DNA from: Siphonodentalium dalli
Lineage: Eukaryota > Mollusca > Scaphopoda > Gadilida > Siphonodentaliidae
Length of the DNA: 64,000 nucleotides
Direction: 5' to 3'
Assembly: GCA_032622095.1 (NCBI GenBank)
Contig: CP136066.1
Span: 172,419,164-172,483,163, forward strand
The notes beneath the pieces were generated by a model, which worked only from the letters and a program-made list of their open reading frames with translations, did no database searches and was not told the origin of the DNA. Numbering within the stretch: the stretch's first letter is position 1; every line of letters starts with the position of its first letter. Positions 33,544-44,938 of the stretch are shown piece by piece. A program made the translations under genes and the position numbers.

Positions 33544-33811
33544 TTAACCCTTGCTATACTAAATACTAATTGACGAGTAGTTCCCTTAGGAAATGTTCAG
33601 ATAATAAAATAAGTTCAACAATGGTCGTTTGTTGAACTTATTATCTAAACATTCCGCTTCAATGAATATGAATACTTCTGAACGTCTATTATCTTTTCGC
33701 CTGTCTGTCGTCTGCTTGTACCCTGAACGCCCCTCCGAAGGAATAATAGACCATTCCAATGTACATTGTTATAACTGGGCGGGAAAATCCATTTAGTATA
33801 GAAAGGGTTAA
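33544..33811. mobile_element. TTAACCC TIR element, copy 1
   Basis: The ends are TTAACCCTTGCTATACTAAA and TTTAGTATAGAAAGGGTTAA, inverted. Interior marks are TGACGAGTAGTTCCC, a GTTGAACTTATTATCTAAAC/GTTCAGATAATAAAATAAG pair, GTCTGTCGTCTGCTTGTA and AATAATAGACCATTCCAATG. It recurs at 40879 and 49391. Confidence 0.7.
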
Positions 33812-33829
33812 CTGGATGGTACACTGCCG

Positions 33830-34080
33830 TTTATATAACCTTGAGGTGCAACACACGACTGTTATATAAGAAATGGGAATTTTACCCAGGAATGACATCC
33901 TCATCGAGATATCTCGTTTATAAGCAATCTATTCTCTAAGTTCCACCCACTATTCCACCAACTGTAGTCTTGCTTGCCATAGTTTTATGGTTATTGTGGT
34001 CCAATTCCACCAGGCGGATAATAAGATTCGCATCCCGACGACCCTGCTGTGGCGTCATGTCTATCACTTTAAGTGATTGA
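33830..34080. repeat. CACTGTC-type repeat, partial copy
   Basis: GGTACACTGCCGTTTATATA, TTACCCAGGAATGACATCC, TGTGGTCCAATTCCACCAG and AATAAGATTCGCATCCCGAC match 24785-24910 and 30600-30800. Confidence 0.5.
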
Positions 34081-34082
34081 CA

Positions 34083-34560
34083 TGCATGAGGGTATCACCC
34101 CCCCCCCCTTCGATACGCGGGATTCAGGGTGTCTTGAAGCCGTACGCGGGATTCAACCCCCGAATTAACTGGTATTCGGGTACAAGCAAAACATCTTGGA
34201 CGCAGGTTTTGATGGCGCAAAATAATATTTTGTGCTAGTTATCTGTATGAATGAGTGGGTAGAATAGCTTCTTGGGCATATTCGACCACCATGCCATCAT
34301 AAAGTATCCTTAATCGTATCACAACGGCCTCATAACGCCCATAACGCGACCGGCGTCTCTTCGGTCGTTAACCGGAAAGCGTCCGGAAACTATATTTGAT
34401 TTGTGTTCCTATTCCAAACTTTTAATTAACCGGTATATTAAAACAGTCAATTTGTATGTCATTTATCGCATATTATTTCTTAACATGTATTCAGGATTCA
34501 CCCCCCAAAATTAACTGGTATTCAGGATTCAGGGGGGAGGGGTGTGATACCCCAATGCAT
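34083..34560. mobile_element. GCATGAGGGTATCACCCC TIR element with GGTATTC words
   Basis: TGCATGAGGGTATCACCCCC is mirrored by GGGGTGTGATACCCCAATGC. Near both ends, CGGGATTCA or CAGGATTCA words alternate with AATTAACTGGTATTC, as in 4293-4552. The middle is unique and has no ORF. Confidence 0.6.
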
Positions 34561-34887
34561 ACAGAGTTGAAACAGAGAGGACCTTCAGATGTTTTGTTAT
34601 TCGTGGAATTTATGGAAAAGACATTGCTGTGATAAAATTGCACCAAAACGACAGGAGAAAGTATGAGACCACACTGTCATACAACGCTGAGAACACGCAT
34701 ACGGAACAGACGAGGACAATGTTATTAATTTCTTTTGTTAAAAAGAAAAACATACAAGACAATATAATACTTTACAAGAACCAATGATATGCCCGAAATT
34801 CGAAATGCATTTGAATGGAGCAACGCAAATGGTTCGTAATGTTTTGAGATGAACAGTTTTCAAATTCAAAGAAATGTAGTAATGCGC
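34561..34887. other. No gene recognised
   Basis: Unassigned intronic sequence. Confidence 0.3.
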
Positions 34888-35397
34888 CAGGGGGGGGGGG
34901 GGGTGTTTCAGGCACGTATGCTGATTTTTTCCTTTCGACCCTTGTTGGGACCCACCCACCCCCACGTCCAAACATTTTTTCCGTTTTTTTTCCCCGACCA
35001 TTTTTTGACACTAAAACAGAGATTTGCGGGGGGAATCCACTGTAAACAGCTGTATATGAATTTATGTGCAGACTATTTGTCATGGATGTTAACATTGACA
35101 TGTAAATAGGAACGAGTCATTTTGGGGTCATTCGGCCAAAAAACAGCGGCCATCTTGGATTTCAAAATTCAATCCATTAGCATGGGCTACAGGCTATACT
35201 GTTTGTCTGACCATCATGAAAGTTTTCATTTATGTTAATATTGACATTCTAAGGTGTTTTAAGCCAAACTCATTGCAATAACAGTCAAAAAGAATTGCAG
35301 GAAAAACAATTTTGAGTTTGCGGAACAAATTGTTTGTTGGTCCCATCGACCACCCACCCACCCGGCATACGGACCCGGACCCCCCCCCCCCCCCCTG
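34888..35397. mobile_element. G-run terminal element, copy 3
   Basis: CAGGGGGGGGGG begins the element and CCCCCCCCTG ends it. The flanks repeat AATGCGC exactly (34881-34887 and 35398-35404). Its interior matches copy 2 almost throughout (TTTGTTGGTCCCATCGACCA, CATTAGCATGGGCTACAGGC). Confidence 0.75.
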
Positions 35398-35404
35398 AAT
35401 GCGC

Positions 35405-35891
35405 CCGATAAAATATACCAATACCGATGGGGATGTAAAACAACTGAAATTGTCATAGAGATCTCACTTATTTCTCAGACTGCATCAACTACAGTATTAT
35501 TAGCCACATTATAGATAGCTATAAAGAAAACCCATCAGATTGGGTAATAAATTCATAATCTGAGAATCCACATTGTGAAATATAACTAAAGTGATTATAC
35601 ACATGGTTGCGTCTTTGCGACCATTCAGACACGAAGACGGCAGAATTTCTATCAGCCAGTGATGTCTGATTCAAACACAATACAATACTGGGGAAATTTC
35701 CCTTTGATTTAATTGCAGGAGTCAAGGAAGGTCAGGCAAATCCATATTTCCTTCTCAGACTCCAAATAATCTAATATTCAAAGAATAAACGGGCAGGATT
35801 ACTTGAATTTAAAGCCCCTTCGCGCGACAAGAGTTTGAAGCAAGGAGTATCAGTTTAGTGGGGAAAACGTTCAAAGGCAACGAATATGAAC
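35405..35891. other. No gene recognised
   Basis: Unassigned intronic sequence. Confidence 0.3.
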
Positions 35892-36413
35892 AGGTCTGGC
35901 AATTCCCAAATATAGCTACAATAGTCATATGTAGCTATTGTAGCTACATACTGCTATTGATGATGGATGGATCTGGTTGAAGAGAGATAACACAATCCAA
36001 CAAACAATTATTTAAATATACAAGAACATGGTTTGATTCTACTCTTAGTAAATTCATAGTGTTTGCCATTTTCATTTATAATTAACAAACTGTTCTAACA
36101 GTGTAACATTTTCCTGACAACAGTACCTAAATAGATAAAGAATATATCATATATGGATGGATCCGTGTCCCATATAATATAGCATAACAAATTTCTAAAC
36201 AAATGCATGTGCTTAGCTAGCTTCTCGGATATTCCGCAAGCTGGTGTTGGTTTCATAAGTTGTAACAGCATAATACCCATCAGCCTTAGTTGCAACATGT
36301 CGCGTAATGCTTGGATACAATGCAAATTGGTAAATTATTGTTTTACGATAGTCAAATGTAGCTACAATAGCTAAATATAGCTAATGTAGCTATATTTGGG
36401 AATTGCCAGACCT
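35892..36413. mobile_element. AGGTCTGGCAATTCCC TIR element
   Basis: AGGTCTGGCAATTCCCAAAT is mirrored by ATTTGGGAATTGCCAGACCT. Inside both ends are repeated TAGCTACAATAG/TAGCTATTGTAGC words. The central 350 bp look unique. Confidence 0.65.
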
Positions 36414-36416
36414 GAT

Positions 36417-36505
36417 GAAGGCCATAGTTGTAGAACACGAAGGCCATACTTGTAGAACACGAAGGCCATACTTGTAGAACATGAAAGCCATACTTGTAGA
36501 ACACA
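36417..36505 (+). repeat. 22-bp minisatellite, four copies
   Basis: GAAGGCCATACTTGTAGAAC plus AC is repeated four times with few changes, directly beside the end of the previous element. Confidence 0.8.
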
Positions 36506-36769
36506 TTAACTGAAATTAGGAAAATATTCTATTCTTGGCTTGAGAACAAGATATTATACACTAAATAAATATCTGCATTCATTTGGTCTGAAGTTCCCAA
36601 GTGTTGTTATTATAATAATAAATTTCTGTTGAAAGTTTGACCACAATATGGGGCGTGAAACAAAAATGAAAACTGAGTTGTTTAGAATTCTCGTATTCGA
36701 ATTGAATCAGATTGTGTTCAATCATAAAGTATAAATCCTGACGGGAGCTGCGCTTGTGCAACTTTAAAG

Positions 36770-36952
36770 ATACCGTGCCAGTGCATTCTCTTATATATGC
36801 GATTCTCGCATAGGCAGCCTCGCACATATAAGATAATGCACTGGATTACAAGGACACTGTAAATAGTATTAGGCAAATGTATTCTTTTATATATGCGAGG
36901 CTCCATATGAGAGACCCGCATTATATAAGAGAATGCATTGGCACAGGGTTTT
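36770..36952. mobile_element. Twin-hairpin element, diverged copy
   Basis: Hairpins at 36777-36844 (GCCAGTGCATTCTCTTATAT) and 36872-36942 (ending AAGAGAATGCATTGGC), then ACAGGGTTTTCGCTAAATTT as at 520. The spacer is only 27 bp. Confidence 0.65.
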
Positions 36953-37404
36953 CGCTAAATTTCAGGAAGCTCCAATCATGGAAGGGTTAATTTATTTAAG
37001 AAATCATGCCACTACACGAAGAAACCACTGACCCACGGTATGGAAGGGTTAATTTACAACCATGCTATGTTTACATTATGTGATGAATTTGCGCATCTTA
37101 TGTTATTTCTCATGTGAGAATAATTAGACGTAAGTGAAGGACATGTATTTCCCTTTCCTTGGATACAAACGCAGTAAAGAAACAAGTATTTTTTATATCA
37201 TAAAACGTGACATATTTATAGCTTACTATTATGAGCCTATTTAATCACACTTGTGAAGTAAGTGTCACAAAGTGTGCTTATTAGACCTGATCGCCATCCT
37301 GCACGATGTCAACCTTTTCTTGGCTGAATAGATTCACCCATCAGTTATAAAACTATATATATATTAGAATGGTCTATTATTCATCTTCATGGTTGGATAT
37401 TCGT
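36953..37404. other. No gene recognised
   Basis: GGAAGGGTTAATTTA occurs twice (36979 and 37043) about 64 bp apart. Otherwise unassigned. Confidence 0.3.
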
Positions 37405-37900
37405 GAAATATATAGAGGATCTACAACGAGTCCACAGTTTATATCGGAGTTTACAAAAACGAGTCCAGAAAATTACCGAGCCTTTAGGTTCTATTTATTA
37501 CATGATCCAAAACCCCGACAAAACTTATACAACTTATATTACTTAAATACACAAATGGAACGCGAAACTAACATCGGCTTCTATAAGGCATGCGATGACG
37601 TTTCACGTATGTATGAGTTGTTTGCCCGCGTAAATAAATAGTCCCAGATAAATAAAGACTCTTTGGCGTATTTAATGGCCTATATTTAATGAAATAACTT
37701 TTCAAACTCTTCATTAATTATAGTTTTGGAAAAATATAGGAAGCCATAGTATTTTGAGACGTAGCCTATGGAATGAAAACAGACGACACACCGGAAGTCA
37801 AAGGTCACCTGGCACTATTTCCTGTTATTAAACGAACGTTTAATATCCCAATTTATAGAATGGGTTTATTGAATGGAAAAAGGGTAGGATCCTGCAATAA
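37405..37900 (-). repeat. CGAGTCC-hairpin element, copy 2 (inverted)
   Basis: It is the inverse of 2555-2985: TCTACAACGAGTCCACAGTT is at the left, and GACTTCCGG-type and TTAAACGTTCGTTTAATA-type segments are at the right in reverse complement. The open frame 37369-37641 is a shadow. Confidence 0.6.
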
Positions 37901-38220
37901 GGGCGCGTACACATGGCCAGCAAGAAAATATCAGGTATGCCCCATGTGACTTACTTGACCAATGAAATAAATAATACCGGAAAATATCAGACGAAGGCAG
38001 CGCGCTGATATTTTATCGCCAATTGGTGATATGTGTTCACCTTGATAGGTGGCCATCGGTATCCGTTAACTAATCTCGCGGGGATATGATCGTAACAATT
38101 CAAACGCTCGAGTTATGATCCATCAATGGTATCGACTGTTTCAACATACTACGTATTTCCATGTTATATTGGTTGTCAGAACGGCCGATGTATTAGATAT
38201 ATACATGTATATACGTGTGT
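37901..38220. other. No gene; copy of a GCAAGAAAATATCAG segment
   Basis: CAGCAAGAAAATATCAGGTA at 37920 recurs at 39279 as part of a hairpin. Confidence 0.35.
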
Positions 38221-38870
38221 GCAGAGACGTGGCGACAGGGTGGGGTGTTGGGGTGTCTCACCCCCAACTTTGGTCAAAATTGTCAACAGTTGGAAATTTC
38301 ATACCTGCCAAAACATTAGTTGGAAATTTCACACCAACAATAGTTTGAAAATGTTCATTTTTGGTAAAAATAAATATGGTCTGAAATGGTTATCAGTTGG
38401 AAACTTTCCAACCTCAGGGGGGTGACAGGTTTGAAATTTCCAACACTTGGAAAGCTTGTGTCCTGGTCCCTCCCCCGTGGCCAGTCAAAAGTAAAACACT
38501 GCTAGTTAATTTAAGAAAACAATATTGTCATACATTTAGTCAACATTGTCATTGGAATTGTCATCGGTTGTAAATTTTCCAACCTAAATGGGGTGCCAGG
38601 TTTGAAATTTCCAACTCTAGGAATGCTTGAGGATAGTCTAGATGGTAGGATTTTGCTATTTTCTTGTTAAGATTACAAAATTTTCGCACACCGGGCCGAA
38701 CCATGGTCTAATATTAGGCCTGAGAGCACTGAGGTGCAAGGGGATGCAAATGGAATTATGGAAAACTTGTGTTTGGTCTGATTCTGATTCAAGGGGTGGG
38801 GGGGGGGGGGTGCAGTTGGAATTTCCCAAGATGGATACCCCCAACGGAAACCCTATAGCCACGTTCCTGC
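38221..38870. mobile_element. GACGTGGC family element, long copy
   Basis: The ends are GCAGAGACGTGGCGACAGG and CTATAGCCACGTTCCTGC. Seven or more TTGGAAATTTC words occur in the interior, with a G run at about 38797-38810. Open frames in it are shadows. Confidence 0.65.
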
Positions 38871-39278
38871 GTGTATGGGGATGCTTTATATTTGGTACCT
38901 CACATGCCTTGATTTAGTTGTTTTACTTTAATTTGGACTGTATGTACGTTTCGAATAAGAAATTGTTGGCGACTCCTCGCTCTTCTCGCATGTGGGATGT
39001 GGCCCAGGGCCGAACCCACCAACGTCTGTTTAGATGTCCTTTCGTGTGTTCACGAAGAACACACATCCCTACTCCAACGACGAGGACGCGTTCCTTTCTC
39101 GTTAAAATAGGTGGCATTTAAAATTTTCCATAACACTTTATAACTCTATGAATATTCCATATGGACTATAGGTTGTTTGTCCGCAGTAATTCACTTCAAC
39201 AAACACGACTAACGCTAGTCACATTGAGCTCAATCAACGCCATATAAGTAGTCGCTTTCTCACGGGCGTAATCTTTGC
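38871..39278. other. No gene recognised
   Basis: TTTCGTGTGTTCACGAAGAA near 39041 is a short palindrome. Otherwise unassigned. Confidence 0.3.
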
Positions 39279-39323
39279 AGCAAGAAAATATCAGAGTACA
39301 ATTGTACCTGATATTTTCTTGCA
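39279..39323. repeat. Perfect short palindrome
   Basis: GCAAGAAAATATCAG is mirrored by CTGATATTTTCTTGC around TACAATTGTA. An extra ATATTTTCTTGCAG follows. Confidence 0.6.
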
Positions 39324-39749
39324 GATATTTTCTTGCAGCTTCATGTGTACGCGTCCTAAATATATATTGAATGGCCTATTATTCATCTGCTTGGTTGGAT
39401 GTTCGTGAAATATAACGAGACAATAAACCAACCAAGACTCAGATAGTTGGTAGAATAATATATATAGGTCTGTCGTCGGGAGACTAACATGTGCCCTTTT
39501 ACCAATACCGTGTAATGCATCTATGGGATTAGGGGATCCATCTATGGAAGTGGCTAATGTATTGGCACTATTCTCTCGCGAAGAGATCAACATGAATAAA
39601 TTATCTGACCGCTCTCCGCGCCAAAAATACACTTGTCTAATTTTAATCACTCACTGTGTATACAACGCGGATGCTTTTTCTCTAGCCCCAAAACGAAGAA
39701 ATATCCTTCATTTTAACTCGTATAGACACCTCACGGTCTCGATATCCAT

Positions 39750-40230
39750 GCAAATTTGAATTGGAATGATCATATATTGAAAATATCTGTCGACGAGTAT
39801 CAGGAAGACTATCCCACCTCAGAAAATTTAAATACAGTATCAATAGAAAGGCGCTAGAAACAAAATCTACAATACTTATATTCTGCCTATAATGGATTAT
39901 TCTGATATTGTCTGGGCGAACGCACCAAAATACTTGACTGATTAACTTGAAAAACTTCAAAAAGAAGTTGCCAGAATCGTAACATGCAGGACTCAACCGA
40001 TCGGTATCCGATAAAGACCTACTCCTTGAAATTGGCTGACACACGCTCAGTAATACGAACATCATCAATTACATTACATATTTAAAATTACCAACAACAT
40101 TGCACCCAATTACTTATCAACTATCTTACCTCCTCGTGCTGGCAATATTTCGAGATACTCAAAGCGGAAGCCAGTAAACTTCTATTGTTATACTTCTGTC
40201 ACACAGAACATTTTTTTTAAATCTGTCCTA
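39750..40230 (+). pseudogene. Decayed LINE reverse-transcriptase C-terminal fragment
   Basis: Translated across three frames, this region shows the thumb and C-terminal pattern of jockey/CR1-type retrotransposon polymerases: NLNWNDHI, then SGRLSHLRKFKY, then PIMDYSDIVWANAPKYL, then LEKLQKEVARIVT. At least two frameshifts and several in-frame stops break it, so it is inactive. No 5' part (endonuclease, catalytic YADD region) was seen. The fragment lies opposite to the host gene's direction. Confidence 0.75.
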
Positions 40231-40474
40231 CCCTTTACTTTACTTTAAACATATTTTATTGTAAGTTCATTTACAACTGGATAGGGGAACACGTTTTAAC
40301 AACTTACATTGTCGGATTGTCCTACCCTTTATCCCTTTACCCAACAAACCGGCCAAAAACGGCCAAATAAAGCTGCAACAGCCTAAATTATCTTGGGTCT
40401 GTCTCAATAAAACCATACAAATATGGATATCATTGGAACCGGCTCATTGACCACATTGTGATGGTTACAGTTAT

Positions 40475-40704
40475 GCCCTGTGCCAATGCATTCTCTTATA
40501 TGTGCGAGTCGACCATAGGTAGCCTCGCATATATAAGAGAATGCATTGGCCTAAAAAAAATCTTTTTTTAACACTTTTTACCATTTTTTCTTACATTCTT
40601 TAACAATTTTATAATTTGTAATGTGTTAAGCCAATGCATTCTCTTGTATATGCGAGGCGACCTATGGTCGACTCGCATATATAAGAGAATGCATTGACAC
40701 AGGG
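40475..40704. mobile_element. Twin-hairpin element
   Basis: GCCCTGTGCCAATGCATTCT at the left is mirrored by GAATGCATTGACACAGGGC at the right. Hairpins lie at 40482-40550 and 40630-40696, in opposite orientation, with TCGACCATAGGTAGCC and GCGACCTATGGTCGAC at their tips. The spacer is T-rich. Confidence 0.75.
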
Positions 40705-40878
40705 CCGTTCTGCCGGGTAAAGGGTTAAGGCACAATCATGGAATAAGCTTCCAACGATCGTAACTGATGCGTTTAACCTAATATTAATCACTCATTATGT
40801 TCAACGCGGTTACTACGCTGATCAGTTTCTATAATGATCAGTTCGAACATTTGCTCGCATTGAAAACAAATACATTGT

Positions 40879-41126
40879 TTAACCCTTTATATACTATCTA
40901 ATCATTGACGAGTAGTTCCCTTAGGAAATGTTCATAGGTCGTTTGTTGAACTTATTATCTGAACATTTCCCACCAATGAATATGAATCATTCTGCTATTG
41001 TGTTATCTTTTTTTCAGTTTGTCGTCTGCTTTTATTACCTGAACGCCCGTCCAAATGAAAATTAGACCATTCCCATGTATGCTTTATATCTTTAGTTGGA
41101 GAATACATTTAGTATAGAACGGCTTA
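40879..41126. mobile_element. TTAACCC TIR element, copy 2
   Basis: TTAACCCTTTATATACTATC at the left and TTTAGTATAGAACGGCTTAA at the right. The interior matches 33544 (TGACGAGTAGTTCCCTTAGG). Confidence 0.65.
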
Positions 41127-41610
41127 AATGTATCCAAATACTCCGCATCAATATGTAATGGTTAGAGCACAAGAATTGTTCTTTACCAGAATCAATCGAG
41201 TCGAAGACGAGATTTATTCTGGTAAAGAACTATTCGCGTGCTCTGACCGACTTAGAGCACAATTGATCCCACATAATGCAATCAACTGGAAATGTTCCGT
41301 TGCGCGTGTTTTGACCACGACGCACAATCCGTGCGCTGGCCGCGATTGGACACAATAGCCGGTTAGCCACGCCCAACAACGTGATTAACATGAACTGATC
41401 GCTGCATGTTGAATGTGAATAGATATGTCCGAAACAACACGGACTGGTCCCACTTTGAAGCGCCCGTGCGATTTGTCTGTTATGAGTTGCAATTGCCCGA
41501 CAATGGGATAATCACTGAACTATTCCTTCGCCAGCCTTGGGAATTGGTGTGCTTTACCAAAGATCAGGGAACGATTGCAACAATGGGATTGTGCTCTAAA
41601 TGAAGTTACA
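41127..41610 (+). repeat. Dispersed repeat shared with 11945, copy 2
   Basis: TTCTTTACCAGAATCAATCG, ATTCTGGTAAAGAACTATTC, GCTCTGACCGACTTAGAGCA and AGATCAGGGAACGATTGCAA are in the same order as in copy 1. The two open frames in it are not conserved in copy 1, which argues against coding. Confidence 0.55.
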
Positions 41611-42294
41611 ATATGACATAGCATTGACAATACACTATCAGTTTGGACATGCTATTTTACACAGCATCACCAGTCCTCAATAATGATATATATAAGGGTC
41701 AGAACCAATATTGGCCAATACGCTCGATCGAGACAAAAATGGACTAAACCCAGTAAAACAGTGCTTGCCTCGGTCAAAGGTTCAAGGTCAATTCAATGTG
41801 GTTTGTTGAACAGCTTACTTTGTATATCTAATTGTGACCAGACCGGGTTATAATTGCTCGGTAAACATGTATAAGAGCAAGAGTATGATATGTTGGCGTT
41901 GTCTATTCGTGTAATAGGCGGTCTAGTGCTGATGATAATTATAACAAAGGTTCGGTAATTAATCTCGTTATTTGCATTCTACATGTGGGTTTTGCGAGTC
42001 TGTCTACAATTTTCTTAGATACACTGAAGTTCCTCACAATCCATGTTAAACCCGTTCTTCACGGAATGGTTTATCCCATTCAGTTATAAAAGTATACATT
42101 CGAACGGTCTATTATTCAGTTGAAGGGTGTTCGGGGAAAATGAGCGAACTATATATAATACAAGTACAGAAAGACTTCTATTTATTGGAGGGAAATGTTT
42201 AGATCATAAGTTGAACTTATTATCTGAGGATTTCCAACAGGAAATACTCACCAATGAGTGTTTAGTATATAAAGTGTTACAGGTATCCCATCGC
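41611..42294. other. Mostly unassigned, with a TTAACCC-family fragment
   Basis: 42060-42290 has TTATCCCATTCAGTTATAAAAG and CATTCGAACGGTCTATTATTC, then GTTGAACTTATTATCTGAGG, matching inverted parts of the 33544 family. The rest is unrecognised. Confidence 0.4.
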
Positions 42295-42695
42295 TTCCTA
42301 TAACAAGTTTTATATAGTTTCGTGGGTATAAACTAATAAATATGAATTGAAGACACCTGTCCAGGAAACGGTTCTATCAATGAATATTTATTATATTTAG
42401 AATTTTCTGGTACAATACGTATACAATCAATTGGGAACGTTGGAACAGATTGGCCGTGAAGCTTCAGGCGCACTCAGAAAGAGATAAAGATAATGGTAGC
42501 CTCCTTGCGACGCTCCAATCGTTTCCGTGAGCCCGTAAAATGTCCCAATTGATTCAATTTGATTATATGTATATTATTGTACCAACAACAAAAAATCTAA
42601 ATAAAATCAATATTAATTGATGGACGCATTTCCGGACAGGGGTCTTCAATTCATATTTATTATTTTATACTCAGGAAACTATATAAACTTGTTGT
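42295..42695. mobile_element. Palindromic element, copy of the 5375 family
   Basis: AACAAGTTTTATATAGTTTC at the left is mirrored by AACTATATAAACTTGTTG at the right. The inner pairs are CTGTCCAGGAAACG and CATTTCCGGACAGG. It has a G/C-richer centre and no ORF. Confidence 0.6.
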
Positions 42696-42769
42696 AGGAA
42701 GAGATAGTTAATCTTTAAGAGAGTTATAATTCTGCTGATTGTGGGGAAAATAGATAATCTCCAGACTAC

Positions 42770-43345
42770 GGTAACATACGGAAGGTAGTTATACTACGAA
42801 TGAAATGTTCAGTTGATAAGTTGGACACGCGGCGCGTACATAACTATTAATCTAGCTCTGGTTGCAGACTATCCATAGATTAGATATCATATTTAAACCT
42901 TCGCATAGCTCGACCGTAACTCTCAGAAGCGATTTCGATCATTAAAAAACCGTGTATAGATTTAATAAACATGCAGGTGCGTTAGTTGTGGGTGGTATAT
43001 ATGGCTCGATGTATTCCCAGAATGTGCTTTTGTTGTGCTTTTGTTGTGTTTTTGTTGTGTTTTTGGGGGGGTTTTTGGTTGTGTTTTTGTTTTGTTTTTT
43101 GAATGGACGTATAGTTATACCGCGAATGAAATGTTCAGTTGATAAGTTGGACACGAAACGCGTACATAACTATTAATCTAGCTCTGGTTGCAGACTATCC
43201 ATAGACTATACCTATCATATTTAAACCTTCGCTTGGCTCGACCGTATAACTCTCAGAAGCGATTTCGATCATTAAAACCCCGTGTATAGATTTAATCAAC
43301 ATTCAGGTGCGTTAGTTATGGGTGGTATATGGCTCGATGCTTCTG
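42770..43345 (+). repeat. Tandem duplication, period about 330 bp, with a TTTTGTTG insert
   Basis: GAATGAAATGTTCAGTTGAT through AGCGATTTCGATCATTAAAA occurs at 42798 and again at 43124. Between them, 43020-43110 is a low-complexity TTTTGTTGTG tract with a GGGGGGG core. Confidence 0.75.
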
Positions 43346-43967
43346 GTTGTGGTAGTTATATTACCCAGTGTATATATTCCTACTAATTACATCTAATTAA
43401 CTGTTGATTAAATGCACATGCTAATTTCAATCACATTTGCCGTTAGCACGAAATCAACAGCAATGCGACTCCATGCAGCCATGCAGCAATAAGTACACAC
43501 ATGAGCACTGTATATGCATTCGGTGCATACAGTTTATTGTTGATAGATTGAAGTAAACGTGAAGTATAAAGCAATTTGATGATGTTGTAGATATGCTAAT
43601 CATGTCTAGATTGCTTTGATACAGCTTATTTGTGTTAGTTTTCCCATGGGGCTATGGTATATATAAACCGTACGCTGAATGCGCGAACATCAATAAACAT
43701 ATACAGTTGCGTTTTGGGTTTGAAGAAACAGGCCGGGAACCTATGTCCTAGCATCGACATATATGTATATATTAGGTATAGGTCGATGGTCCTGATTCGC
43801 ACGAAAATGGTGGCCAGAGACGGAAGTGAGTGTTCGTCGTTTTCTTCACCTATACATATAGATAGCCCAACCAAAACATAAAGCGAATGAGCTATGCTAC
43901 CGTTGCTACGTCACCATGAATTGCGTCCCCAATATAATTATGGCTGTTCATGAGGCGGTCCTACTAA

Positions 43968-44690
43968 AATCCGACCGCACCGACCGCACCCGCCCGCACC
44001 TCCCCCAGGGGTCCGAGCGAGATGGGGCATGCACTATCGTGCATAATACACCTGTGTGTACCAAAGTTCCAAGTCGATAGCTTGAGTGAAAACGGCATAG
44101 TTAACACCTAACTTGCGGCCGGTTCCATCAGGTACGCAAAATCAAAAAAGGCACCGACCGCAACATCCCCTGTCTGACTGACCACGAAAATGGACATTAT
44201 ATCATGCAGCGAATATCCCACTGCGTCCATGGACGATAGGAGAAAGTCACTTGCTGTGGCGGAAGTGAATAAATTAACCCAGAAGCTTCTGTCGAATTCG
44301 CTATATATATGAATGTTCGCAAAAACGCCGAAAATAACACCCGCCGATCGCACCACCAGCAAGGGACCGAGTGAGATGGGGCATGCATTTTCGCTCAGAA
44401 CATACCTGTATGTAGTAAAGTTCCAATCCCCAAGTCGCTAGCTTCAGCGGAAACGGAACTGTTAACCCCTAACTTGCGGCCGGTTCCGTCAGGTACGCAA
44501 AATCCAAATATATACCGACAACAACTCACCTGGCTGCCTGACCACGGAAATTGACACCATAAATGTATATTATCAAGTAGGGAATACCCCTCTGCAACAA
44601 TGGGCGATCGGGCAACTCACTAGCTCTAGCGGAAGTGAATAAATTAACCCATAAGCTTCTGTCTAATTCGCTATGAATGTATATATGCAA
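43968..44690 (+). repeat. 354-bp tandem duplication
   Basis: The two copies share GAGATGGGGCATGCA, AACTTGCGGCCGGTTCC, CAGGTACGCAAAATC, GGAAGTGAATAAATTAACCC and AAGCTTCTGTC. CAAGTCGATAGCTT resembles the SINE-like units at 31451, so it may be related. Open frames are shadows. Confidence 0.65.
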
Positions 44691-44697
44691 AAAACGA

Positions 44698-44775
44698 CAG
44701 GTCAAAGTTCTGTATAGTAGCATTCCATATATGATTTCCATATATGGAATGCTACTCCAGAACTTTGACCTGTAG
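44698..44775. mobile_element. AGGTCAAAGTTCT foldback
   Basis: AGGTCAAAGTTCTGTATAGT pairs with TACTCCAGAACTTTGACCT, and AGCATTCCATATATG with CATATATGGAATGCT. Its right half plus the next 100 bp recurs at 50868-50965. Confidence 0.6.
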
Positions 44776-44938
44776 CATATTATGTATATAAGTATGTTCT
44801 TTGTTTTGCCTGTAACATGTTAATTCGTGACTAAGCAATAAACTATACTAACAAAACGGAATTGGGCTGGATGGATCCAATATGGCCGTGACTCGGTGAC
44901 AAGGCGCATTGGTTAAGATGTTGTACATTTATCCGTAA

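Noticed and set aside
39682-40068. 128-codon minus-strand open frame
   Set aside because: It is antisense to a recognisable decayed LINE polymerase segment on the plus strand.
41128-41603. Two adjacent open frames that might be a split protein
   Set aside because: The repeat copy at 11945-12220 does not keep either frame.
44698-44775. Possible microRNA precursor hairpin
   Set aside because: The perfect stem and the partial copy at 50868 point to a foldback element; nothing supports a specific mature miRNA.
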